Assembly: GCA_026991225.1 (NCBI GenBank)
Contig: JALXCB010000166.1
Span: 1 to 38,372 of the forward strand
Direction: 5' to 3'
Source: Anaerolineae bacterium
GTDB taxonomy: Bacteria; Chloroflexota; Anaerolineae; J102
DNA: 38,372 nt
Under the pieces are notes generated by a model. The model was not told the origin of the DNA. It ran no database searches and was given only the letters and a program-made list of their open reading frames with translations. Of this stretch, positions 26,268 through 34,789 are shown piece after piece. How positions within the stretch are numbered: position 1 is the stretch's first letter; every line of letters starts with the position of its first letter. A program made the translations under genes and the position numbers.

Positions 26268-27614
26268 TCACGTCGGCTGCGCCCAAAACCGCTCCCACAC
26301 GCCCCGGGCGACTTCCCGGGCCTGGGCGTAGATGCGCTCCGCATCCAGGTGGGGGATGACGCCGTGGCGCATGAGGATACGTCCGCCCACGATGGTTGTA
26401 TCCACTTTGCGCCCGTCGAAGCCGAACATGATGTGCCAGGGGAAGTTCTCCACGCTCAGGGGGGTAGGCGGGTCGTAGTCCACCAGGATAACGTCCGCGG
26501 CTGCGCCCGGCTCCAGCCGCCCGAAGGTCTGGCCGAAGAATTGCTGCGCCAGGGCCGCGTTTTGGTTCATGACGATGTCCAGGAGCTGGTCCGCGGGCAG
26601 GACGCGGGGGTCGTCGCGGGCGACTTTGTGCAGCAGGTAGGCGACGCGCATCTCCTCGAACACGTCGTTGGAGAAGCCGTCGTTGCCCAGGACGACTTTC
26701 ATGTGCCCCCGCAGCAAGGCGGGGATGTCAGCCACGCCCACCGCGTTGTTCATGTTGGAGCGAGGCTGATGGCTGACCCAGGTGTCGCTTTCCCGCAGCG
26801 CGGCCATCTCCCAGGCGTCGATGTCGATGGCGTGGGCGACGATGGTGTGCGGGCCCAGGATGCCGCGGCGGGCCAGGCGTTCGATGGTGGGGATGCCGTA
26901 TGTCGCCAGGGAGTGCTCGCGGTCGGCCGGGCCTTCGGCCGCGTGGATGTGGAAGCCCTGATGGCCGATGGCCTCCGCTTCGGCCACGCAGCGGTCCAGG
27001 GTCTCGTCGCTGAGGGTGAGCGCGGCGTGGAGGCCGAAGGTGGCGGCGATGCGGGGATGCCCCATCTCCCGCGCCTTCTTGATGAACCGCACGTTCTCGC
27101 GGATGCCCGCGTCGGTGACTTCGGGCCCGTCCCGGTCGGTGACCTCATAGCAGAGGACGGCCCGCACGCCCGTCTCATCCACCACGTCCGCGATGACGTC
27201 CAACGAGCCGTCGATGAAGCGGTTGCTGGCGTGGTGGTCGATGAGGGTGGTCGTGCCGTAGCGGATCGCGTCCAGGATGGGGACCAGCGCGGAATAGCGC
27301 ACGCTTTCCTCATCCAGGCTGCGGTCCAGGGGCCACCACAGCCGCTGCAGGATCTCGGGGAAGTCCTTCATGGGCGGGCCGGGAATGTAGAGCCCGCGGG
27401 CGAAGGTTCCGTAGAAATGGGTGTGGGCCACGATCATGCCGGGCATGACCAGCATGCCTTGGGCGTCGAGGCGCTCTTCCTGCGGGTGCTGCTCTTCCAG
27501 TACGTGGCTGAAATCCACAGCGGCGATGCGGTCGTCCTGGATGAGCACGCCGCCGTTTTCGATGAGGCGAGGGGTCTCGCCGAAAGTCAATACGCGTCCG
27601 TTAGTGATGAGCAT
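26268..27614 (-). CDS. ssnA: SsnA-like metal-dependent amidohydrolase
   Basis: 448 aa; VMPGMIVAHTHFYGTFARG, TTTLIDHHASNRFIDGSLDVIADVVDETGVRAVLCYEVTDRDG, GFHIHAAEG, TIVAHAIDI, LGNDGFSNDV. Confidence 0.8.
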   Translation of the reverse strand: MLITNGRVLTFGETPRLIENGGVLIQDDRIAAVDFSHVLEEQHPQEERLDAQGMLVMPGMIVAHTHFYGTFARGLYIPGPPMKDFPEILQRLWWPLDRSLDEESVRYSALVPILDAIRYGTTTLIDHHASNRFIDGSLDVIADVVDETGVRAVLCYEVTDRDGPEVTDAGIRENVRFIKKAREMGHPRIAATFGLHAALTLSDETLDRCVAEAEAIGHQGFHIHAAEGPADREHSLATYGIPTIERLARRGILGPHTIVAHAIDIDAWEMAALRESDTWVSHQPRSNMNNAVGVADIPALLRGHMKVVLGNDGFSNDVFEEMRVAYLLHKVARDDPRVLPADQLLDIVMNQNAALAQQFFGQTFGRLEPGAAADVILVDYDPPTPLSVENFPWHIMFGFDGRKVDTTIVGGRILMRHGVIPHLDAERIYAQAREVARGVWERFWAQPT

Positions 27615-27682
27615 AGTGGGATTGGAATGAGGATTGGGGATTCGGGTTGGCGCTCCGGCTGGTCCGGGTTAGGGGAAATGCC

Positions 27683-27889
27683 TTATCGGTTATAGGATGA
27701 TTTTTCGATTTCGGCCAGGATATCTTCGATCCTTTCCTCTTTGAAAAGCTTCCGGCGTTCTTCGGTGTAATCACCATAACCTGTTGTGAATTGCTTCAGA
27801 AACCTCACAGCATCGACAACGCCAAGCTCGCGATAGAGTACGTGAATGGCTTTTTGGTTGATTTCGACAAGGGGTTTAATTTGATTCAT
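27683..27889 (-). CDS. Small hypothetical protein
   Basis: 68 aa from ATG 27889 (MNQIKPLVEINQKAIHVLYRELGVVDAVRFLKQFTTGYGDYTEERRKLFKEERIEDILAEIEKSSYNR); the longer 94-aa ORF start is less likely. Confidence 0.65.
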   Translation of the reverse strand: MNQIKPLVEINQKAIHVLYRELGVVDAVRFLKQFTTGYGDYTEERRKLFKEERIEDILAEIEKSSYNR

Positions 27890-27995
27890 CTCATAAGCTA
27901 TTGTAGCACAAAGGAGGCGCCCATGCTGGCTTTCAATGAGGGATGTGAGATTGCCATCGCATGACACTGACTTTCACAACCAGACCGATTTCTTG

Positions 27996-29798
27996 TCACT
28001 TGCTCCCATTGCCGCCGACCATGCCGTAGCCCAGTTGCATGACTTTGCGGATGAAGGCCCGTTCGCGGGAGCTTGGGATGAGCAGGGTGCGGTCGTCCAG
28101 CAGGCGGCAGTAGCGGCGCAGTTCGGGGTCTTCGAGGATGGCGTTGCGCACTTCGGGCCGCCGCACCTGGATGGTGATCATGGTTCGGCCCTTGCGCAGG
28201 GCCGTGCTGTCGGCCTCGGCCTGGTCCAGCCAGTCCTCCACCACGGGCGAGAGGGGCCCGTCGTGGCGGGCGAGGAGCAGCTCCTTGCGCTCTTTCAGGG
28301 TGTTGTCCAGTTGTTGGGCTTGCAGCCACAGGGTTTTGTCCAGACGGAATCGTCCATCTTCGCCCTCGACGCCCACCAGGGGGAGGATTTGATGCTGGTA
28401 GGGGAGCAGCGGGTCGCGGGTGGGCTGGAAGATGAGGTCTTCGTCGATGACGTAGAAGCGTTCGGAGATGGATTTGGGCAGGTAGTAGCGGCGGGTGTGG
28501 CCCAGCAAATACGCGCCCAGGGGATTGATGCGGAAGTAGGTGAGGCCGTCGTAGCGGGTGTAGGGGGTGATGGGCCGCTGCCAGCTTTCGGTGGGCGCTT
28601 CGAGGAAGGGCGGGGCGTGCTGTGGTTCGGTGTAGGCCAGGTCCAGCGCGCCGATGCTGCCCAATATCTCGAAGAGGATGACCAGGGTGTAAGCGCCCTG
28701 CACCGCCCGCCACGGGTCTTTCAGCTCGTCGATGCTCATCTTGCGCCCGTTCATGTCGTCGATGGCGTTCAATTCCGGGTCCACCTCGAAGTCGTGCTGC
28801 CAGAGTTTGAGTGCGGTGAAGAAGTCATCGACGCTGAGCCAGGCGTTGTGCGGGCTCCAGGACAGGGTTTCGATGATTTTGTCGCGGCGTTCGGAGGGAG
28901 GCGTGCGCTGGTCGCTTGGCTTGTTGACGTTGCGCAGGTGGTCGATGCGGTCGATTTCGTCGTAGAGCGTGTTGTTGGTCCAGGCGTCCAGGGCGTCCAC
29001 CAGCAGGTCGGAACTCGGGCGGATGAGCCATTCCCAGCCCATCGGGGTGAGGACGAGGGTCGTGTTGTAGCCCGTGCGCGGCCCCAGCTTGACCAGACCG
29101 CTGCCCAGGGCGAAGCGCACCAGCCCCACCGGTTTGATGGTGTCGTAGGGGTCTTTCACCCGCTGATAATTCAGGAAGTCCCCCGCGGCCAGGTTGTCGA
29201 GAATGAGCTGCGCGCTCTCGAAGGTGGGCAACATGCGGTCGTTGACCTGGAGTTTCTTTTGTCCGGCCAGGGCCAGGACCATGGTCAGGTCTTGCAGGCC
29301 CGCTTCGGGCCCGGGGCTGCGCTCGAAGCCGATGGATTCGTAGCGGGGCGGCGGCTCGGGGTGAACGGGCATCTCCCAGCGTTCGGGCTTGGGCGCAACC
29401 ACCCGCAGCAGGGGATAGAGTTCGGAGAGGATGCGTTTGTCCTCATCGAGGAAGAGGTCGAGCTCGGAGGGAATGTAGCCGCTCCAGTATTTTTGCGGGG
29501 GCGGGGGGGCCTGGCCGTAGCGCAGGCGCACCAGATCGGGCCGGTAAGTGCCTTCGGTGGTGTGGACGGTGAAGCTGATGGCTTTTTGGGTGATGGGGGA
29601 GAGCTTGTCCCACAGTTCTCGCAGCGCGCTTTTGCTGTGCAATTGTTGGATGAGATAGAAAATGGCTTCATCCCGGCGCACTTCGTTGGGATTGGGATGC
29701 CCCACCAGTTTGAGGAGGGCGCGCAGCGCCTTCAAATCGAAGCGGGTGAAGTGGCGGAAAAGTTCTTCCTGGATGGCTTTGATGGCGCTTTCAGTCAT
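27996..29798 (-). CDS. Large hypothetical protein, possibly with XPB/Ssl2 N-terminal-like (helicase-associated) regions
   Basis: 600 aa from ATG 29798; winged-helix-like N-terminus (LWDKLSPITQKAISFTVHTTEGTYRPDLVRLRYG); overlaps upstream SWIM gene by 8 bp. Confidence 0.7.
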   Translation of the reverse strand: MTESAIKAIQEELFRHFTRFDLKALRALLKLVGHPNPNEVRRDEAIFYLIQQLHSKSALRELWDKLSPITQKAISFTVHTTEGTYRPDLVRLRYGQAPPPPQKYWSGYIPSELDLFLDEDKRILSELYPLLRVVAPKPERWEMPVHPEPPPRYESIGFERSPGPEAGLQDLTMVLALAGQKKLQVNDRMLPTFESAQLILDNLAAGDFLNYQRVKDPYDTIKPVGLVRFALGSGLVKLGPRTGYNTTLVLTPMGWEWLIRPSSDLLVDALDAWTNNTLYDEIDRIDHLRNVNKPSDQRTPPSERRDKIIETLSWSPHNAWLSVDDFFTALKLWQHDFEVDPELNAIDDMNGRKMSIDELKDPWRAVQGAYTLVILFEILGSIGALDLAYTEPQHAPPFLEAPTESWQRPITPYTRYDGLTYFRINPLGAYLLGHTRRYYLPKSISERFYVIDEDLIFQPTRDPLLPYQHQILPLVGVEGEDGRFRLDKTLWLQAQQLDNTLKERKELLLARHDGPLSPVVEDWLDQAEADSTALRKGRTMITIQVRRPEVRNAILEDPELRRYCRLLDDRTLLIPSSRERAFIRKVMQLGYGMVGGNGSK

Positions 29799-30564
29799 GG
29801 TTTTGTTCCGGTTGTTGATGGACCCAGGCAAGGGTTTTTTCGGTCACCGTGTCATACACAGGCCGGAGGATGTCCTCCAGATCGAGGGCGGTAAAAGAGG
29901 GGCGCCCCAGGCGTTTGAAATGCGGCATGGGGACTTCGGGTTTGGCGAGATGGAAGGAGATGTCGTTGATGGCGGGCCCGATCTCCCAAAAATGGTCCAA
30001 CATCTGCTCCAATGGCGGGTCTTCGAAGAGTAGGACGGTCTTTTCTTCCGATACGGGACGGGTGGGGGATCGATGTTCGCGCAAAGCGTCCAGCAGGTCG
30101 CCGCGGGCCCGGCCGCGGAAGTAGAAGAGCAGGAAGGGATCTTTCTCGAACTGCTCGGCCAGATAGTAGTAGACGCCCGCGATGTGTTTGCAAGGCACTT
30201 CCCAATCGGGGCAGGTGCAATGGGCTTCGAGTTTGTCGGCGTTGGCGAAGAGAGAGGCGTCGGTCTCCTGGATGACCTCGATGATCTCGGGCGGGATTTC
30301 GCCTTGCAGGAGTTTGGCGCTGAAGAGGGCCTGGCTGGCCAGCCGGTCGATGATGCGATCCCACGTGGCGTCGTCGATGGGCGGATAGTGGATGTCCACT
30401 TCGTAGGTCTTGCGGCCATCTTTGACTTTGGCCCGGATTTCGCCGGGCAGGATCTCCAGGTCTTTGATGGCTTTGTCGTTCGCGTATCGCCGCCCGCGGC
30501 GCATCCGGCCGGGGTGGGAGAAGGCCAGCAGGGATTCGAGCCAGGCGTCGGACCAGGTCGTCAT
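29791..30564 (-). CDS. SWIM zinc-finger domain protein
   Basis: 257 aa from ATG 30564; LEAHCTCPDWEVPCKHIAGVYYYLAEQFEKDPF is a canonical SWIM CxC...CxH motif. Confidence 0.92.
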   Translation of the reverse strand: MTTWSDAWLESLLAFSHPGRMRRGRRYANDKAIKDLEILPGEIRAKVKDGRKTYEVDIHYPPIDDATWDRIIDRLASQALFSAKLLQGEIPPEIIEVIQETDASLFANADKLEAHCTCPDWEVPCKHIAGVYYYLAEQFEKDPFLLFYFRGRARGDLLDALREHRSPTRPVSEEKTVLLFEDPPLEQMLDHFWEIGPAINDISFHLAKPEVPMPHFKRLGRPSFTALDLEDILRPVYDTVTEKTLAWVHQQPEQNHD

Positions 30565-30569
30565 GGGGG

Positions 30570-30616
30570 ATGGAGTCAGTGAGCAGTGAGCAGTGAGCAG
30601 TGAGCAGTAATCGGTG
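30570..30616. repeat. Heptad array (CAGTGAG)n
   Basis: CAGTGAGCAGTGAGCAGTGAGCAGTGAGCAGTAATCGGTGGTG: period 7. Confidence 0.85.
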
Positions 30617-30722
30617 GTGCGGGGAGCCAATGCCGTAATGCGTAATACGTGATGCGTAACGATCTCACGTATCACGTTTCACGCATCACGTTCGTTGTCG
30701 CCTCGGCCAACTTGGGATTCGC
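30617..30722 (+). repeat. Intergenic CGTRATG heptad/hairpin repeat, copy e
   Basis: GGGGAGCCAATGCCGTAATGCGTAATACGTGATGCGTAACGATCTCACG...CACGCATCACGTTCGTTGTCGCCTCGGCCAACTTGGG. Confidence 0.75.
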
Positions 30723-30756
30723 GAATCCTTTCATCGCCGAGAGCAACACGCTATGT

Positions 30757-33700
30757 TCAAAGCATCTTGTCCTTGTGCAGGGAAATCAGCTCGACCAGTT
30801 CATCGTCGGAGAGTTGGGCCAGCCAGCTTTCGTCGGTTCCGATGATGGATTCGGCGAGCTGGCGTTTGCGCTCCAGCATCTCCTGGATGTTTTCTTCCAG
30901 GGTGCCCGCGGTGATGAATTTGTGAATCTGCACGTTGCGGGTCTGGCCGATGCGGAAGATGCGGTCCGCGGCCTGTTTCTCGACGGCGGGGTTCCACCAG
31001 CGGTCGTAGTGGAAGACGTGGTTGGCCGCGGTCAGGTTCAGGCCCAGGCCGCCCGCTTTGAGGGTGAGGATGAAGATGGGGGGCGCGTGGGGGTCTTCCT
31101 GGAAGCGGTTGACCATCTCCTGGCGCTTGCTGCCGGGCACGCCGCCGTGCAGGTAGAGCACGGGCGCATCCAGGGCCGCGGGCAGGTAGTCGGCCAGCAG
31201 ATAGCCCATCTCCGCGAATTGGGTGAAGATGAGGGCCTTGTCCCCCACCTCCAACAGTTCCTCCAGCATGGCGGTGAGGCGGTCGAGTTTGCCGCTGCGC
31301 CCAGCCAGAGGTTCTTTGGGAATCTGGTTGGGGCCGATGCTGTACAGGTATTGGACGGGATGGTTGAGGATCTGCTTGAGTTTGGTGAGCAGGTTGAAGA
31401 CGTGGATGCGGCGTTCGCCCCCGCGGGCGTCGGCGATGCGGGGCAGGCTCTCCTCCACCACCTTCTGATAGAGTTCGGCCTGCTCTTCGGTGAGGGTGCA
31501 GTAGACGTCCATCTCCAGGCGTTCGGGCAGGTCCTGGATGACGTTGGGGTCGGTTTTGAGGCGGCGGAGGATGAAGGGGCGCACCATGCGCTGCAATCGG
31601 GCCAGGGCCACCGGGTCCTGATAGTTTTCGATGGGCAGGGCGAATTCCTTGCGGAATTTGGAGCGGCTGCCCAGATAGCCCCGGTTGGTGAAGTTGAACA
31701 GGGACCAGAGCTCGGACAGGCGGTTTTCGATGGGCGTGCCCGTGAGCGCGAAGCGATAATCGGCCCGAAATTCATTGACGACGCGGGTGATCTGCGCGTT
31801 GGGATTCTTGATCATCTGCGCTTCGTCGAGGATGACGCCGAACCAGTGTTGTTGGCTCAGAAAGTCGGCGTCGCGGCGGGCCAGCGCGTAGCTGGTGAGG
31901 ACGATGTCCTGATCCCGTACGGCATCCAGGAAGGCCCGATCCCGCGCCCGATCCGGGCCGTAGTGGGTGTAGACTTTCAGCGACGGGCCGAAGCGCATGA
32001 TCTCCCGCCGCCAGTTGCCCAGCAACGACGTGGGGCAGACCAGGAGCGTGGGCGCGGGCAGGCTGCCGCGTTCGACCTGTTCTTGCAGCAGAAAAGCGAT
32101 GGCCTGCACCGATTTGCCCAGGCCCATGTCGTCGGCCAGGATGGCGCCCAGGCCGCGGTGGTAATGCTCTTCCAGCCAGGCCGCGCCATAACGCTGGTAG
32201 GGGCGGAGTTTGCCCTGCAGGCCGGGCGGCTGCGGCGCTTCGCGCAGAGCCTCATCCCCAACCGTCAACCGTTTCAACAACGGCGGCAGCCATCCGCCCA
32301 ATTGCACGCTGTGCACGGGCAGGCCCGAAATCCGCGTGTGCTCATCGAAGGCCAGGGCGACGCGGATGCCATGCAGCAGGCTGAGCTGGCCTTCGAAGGT
32401 GTGGCGTTGCCAGAAACGCTCCGCAGCTTCGATCTGTTCCGGGTCCAGGCGCAGCCAGCGGCCATTCTGCTGCACCAGCGGGGAGCGCAGATTGACCAGC
32501 TCGATGAAGGCTTCCCGGGTCAGGGTTGTGCCGCCCAAGACCAGCTCCCATTGGTAGGCGATGGGCTTTTCGGGGGCGTCGTCTCTGGCGATGTCGATGG
32601 GTTCGGGCGTGGTGGGGTTGAGATGCAGCTTCAGGCCCAACCGCGCGCCCGCTTCTTCCCACCAGGGGGGCAGGATGATGCTGAAGCCGCTCTGTTCGAG
32701 CAGAGGCGCAGCTTCGCGCAGAAACTGATAGACTTCGGTGGTGGTCAGCGTCACGCCCGTAGGCGCGGCGGAGCGCAGACTTTTTTCGATGGGAGCGAAG
32801 ATATTGGCGGCGATCCCCAGCCCCTCCAGCAATTTCTCCTGCGGATAATCGAAGCGCAACCCCTGGCTGATCAGCGTCTCCTCTTTGGTCTGCCAGACCT
32901 GTGCAGCGGGAACGAGGATGTTCGGGTCGGTGCGAGAACGAAGGAAGTAGCGAAGCTCCCAGCCGCCCGGCGGCACATGCCAAATCTGTTCGTCGGAGGG
33001 GGCGGGCGGCGGGGGTTCCAGTTTGAAGGCGATGGTGTATTGGGTGCTGCCTGCGGGAAGCAGATTGCGCTGCCAATCCTCCACCTGAGAAACCAGCCGC
33101 CGCAAACGTTCGTCGGGCGGGCCGATGACGGGCTCGGGCCGCACCAGGGCTTTCATCCATTGCGCCACGCCATCGCTGTTGTGGAGATAGCCGATGTGAT
33201 GCGGCGCTTCCGCGCCCCACGTGCGGGCGAGAAAATCGACGGCGTGGGAGACGAAAGCGTGGATCAACTGGACGGACGTGGGCGTCTTCCCCCGATCATC
33301 CTGCTCCGCCCGACAGACGGGAGGCATGGCCTTCGCCAGCTTGTAGAGCTTCTCCTTGATCGCCGGCGTCTCGAAGACGGTGCGCCAGCGGGCCTCGACC
33401 CGATCGTGGTGGAGGAGGATGGTGGGCACGTAATCCTGATGGGCGAGGAGCTCTAGCGCCAGCATGAGGACCCGCCGCCAGAAGAGGAGGTCTCGCCCGA
33501 AGATCAGGTGTTCGGGACAATCGCAGGATGCGAGGCTGCGCAGGATGTGAAGGACACTCTGGAAGGGCACGCGTGTGCCCCGAATGATCCAGGGCTCCAG
33601 CCGCGGATCCTTGAGATCGATATCCCAGCTTTGGGGCAGGGCGGGCGAGGGAAGGGGGCCCGTGCGCGTGGATGGCAGCAGCAGCGTGAACGTCTCGGTT

Positions 33701-33972
33701 CCCAGGGTGATGAGCGAGGAATCGAAACGGCGCAGTTGCCGGGCGATGAGCGTGGATTCCGTTTGGGCGAAGGGATGGGGCCGCGGCTTGGGATGCGCGG
33801 GACGACGCCCGCGCGGGCGTTTGGGCGGCGGAGCGCCGGCATTCTCCGCCCAAAACACAAAGCGCGGGTCATCCTCGGCGCCTTTGCCTGCGCGCCAGTG
33901 CAGATGGAGAACGAGTGGGAATAGCTCTTCAGTGGACGAGACTTGAAGAGTTCCCGGAGACGCAATGCTCAC
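30757..33972 (-). CDS. SNF2-family DEAD/DEAH helicase
   Basis: 1071 aa; AILADDMGLGKSVQAIAFLL, ILDEAQMIKN, ALTGTPIENRLSELWSLFNF, LTLKAGGLGLNLTAANHVFHYDRWWNPAVEKQAADRIFRIGQ. Confidence 0.96.
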   Translation of the reverse strand: MSIASPGTLQVSSTEELFPLVLHLHWRAGKGAEDDPRFVFWAENAGAPPPKRPRGRRPAHPKPRPHPFAQTESTLIARQLRRFDSSLITLGTETFTLLLPSTRTGPLPSPALPQSWDIDLKDPRLEPWIIRGTRVPFQSVLHILRSLASCDCPEHLIFGRDLLFWRRVLMLALELLAHQDYVPTILLHHDRVEARWRTVFETPAIKEKLYKLAKAMPPVCRAEQDDRGKTPTSVQLIHAFVSHAVDFLARTWGAEAPHHIGYLHNSDGVAQWMKALVRPEPVIGPPDERLRRLVSQVEDWQRNLLPAGSTQYTIAFKLEPPPPAPSDEQIWHVPPGGWELRYFLRSRTDPNILVPAAQVWQTKEETLISQGLRFDYPQEKLLEGLGIAANIFAPIEKSLRSAAPTGVTLTTTEVYQFLREAAPLLEQSGFSIILPPWWEEAGARLGLKLHLNPTTPEPIDIARDDAPEKPIAYQWELVLGGTTLTREAFIELVNLRSPLVQQNGRWLRLDPEQIEAAERFWQRHTFEGQLSLLHGIRVALAFDEHTRISGLPVHSVQLGGWLPPLLKRLTVGDEALREAPQPPGLQGKLRPYQRYGAAWLEEHYHRGLGAILADDMGLGKSVQAIAFLLQEQVERGSLPAPTLLVCPTSLLGNWRREIMRFGPSLKVYTHYGPDRARDRAFLDAVRDQDIVLTSYALARRDADFLSQQHWFGVILDEAQMIKNPNAQITRVVNEFRADYRFALTGTPIENRLSELWSLFNFTNRGYLGSRSKFRKEFALPIENYQDPVALARLQRMVRPFILRRLKTDPNVIQDLPERLEMDVYCTLTEEQAELYQKVVEESLPRIADARGGERRIHVFNLLTKLKQILNHPVQYLYSIGPNQIPKEPLAGRSGKLDRLTAMLEELLEVGDKALIFTQFAEMGYLLADYLPAALDAPVLYLHGGVPGSKRQEMVNRFQEDPHAPPIFILTLKAGGLGLNLTAANHVFHYDRWWNPAVEKQAADRIFRIGQTRNVQIHKFITAGTLEENIQEMLERKRQLAESIIGTDESWLAQLSDDELVELISLHKDKML

Positions 33973-34060
33973 AAAATCGATCCTTTTTCAAGGAATATGG
34001 CTGTACAACGCACCCCGGCGAGAGGACGAGAGAAAACAGGCCTGACAGCTGTGGAAATTG

Positions 34061-34191
34061 GTAACTGCTAACGTACCCCGGTTCACAAACCACAAAGGAC
34101 ACAAAGGCGCCAAGAACACGAAAAAATGTATAAATTTCCCTTTGTGCCTTCGTGTTCTTAGTGGTTTTCGGGTGACGACCTTAGTAGTTAC
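34061..34191 (+). mobile_element. GTAACTGCTAA-family MITE, copy 3
   Basis: TIRs GTAACTGCTAACGTA / revcomp GTAACTACTAAGGTC; perfect 8-bp duplication GGAAATTG at 34053-34060 and 34192-34199; core nearly identical to copy 1. Confidence 0.9.
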
Positions 34192-34241
34192 GGAAATTGA
34201 CGAGTTTCAACCAGCGACAGCGGATAAGGAAGTGCGTCGCA

Positions 34242-34395
34242 GTAACTGCTAACGTACTTGACTTTAGGCCGCCAAAAGCCACGAAGGCTCGAAGTTTTTC
34301 GAAGACACGAAGGAAAAATCAAGGAAAATACGTCGTGCCTTGGCTTTTCTTCGTGTCTTCGTGGCAAAAAGTGGTGGCGATACCTTAGCAGTTAC
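34242..34395 (+). mobile_element. GTAACTGCTAA-family MITE, copy 4
   Basis: TIRs GTAACTGCTAACGTA / revcomp GTAACTGCTAAGGTA; perfect 8-bp duplication GCGTCGCA at 34234-34241 and 34396-34403; different internal hairpin from copies 1 and 3. Confidence 0.9.
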
Positions 34396-34642
34396 GCGTC
34401 GCACGTTTATTCAGACAGCGGCGAGAGAGTTGCTACTGTGTGAGCGCGCGGATCGTCGAAACGACCTTAGACCCATGCAATTGGCTAGATTATTGCTCCG
34501 TGCACCAATAGCATCGCCAAACGGAGAAAAACTGCTGATGCCATTTACCGTCAACTATTATCCCCGATTTTCGGTATTTTGACAAGTTTTGTAAACAGTC
34601 TGGCGGCGGGCGAGCCCGCGTCGATACAGATGAAAACGCCTC

Positions 34643-34760
34643 GCGGCCAGGCGAGCGCGGGAAGCCAAGCACGTAATGCGTAATGCGTGATGCGTAAGGA
34701 CTTCACGGGTTACGCATTACGCATCACGCCCGTTGCAGGCTCGCTCAACGTCGGCCCGGC
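34643..34760 (+). repeat. Intergenic CGTRATG heptad/hairpin repeat, copy f
   Basis: GGGAAGCCAAGCACGTAATGCGTAATGCGTGATGCGTAAGGACTTCACGGGTTACGCATTACGCATCACGCCCGTTGCAGGCTCGCTCAACGTCGGC. Confidence 0.75.
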
Positions 34761-34789
34761 GACCCTTCCGCAACCGCAGCCAACACTCC

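Noticed and set aside
25896-29894. + strand ORFs of 599 and 652 aa (25896-27695, 27936-29894)
   Set aside because: Antisense or out-of-frame to clear genes (ndk, ssnA, 600-aa protein); low-complexity shadow translations.
30649-33456. 935-aa + strand ORF opposite the SNF2 helicase gene
   Set aside because: Shadow ORF of a high-GC gene: composition is Q/G/A/V/D-rich with no domain motifs, while the minus frame encodes a complete SNF2 helicase.
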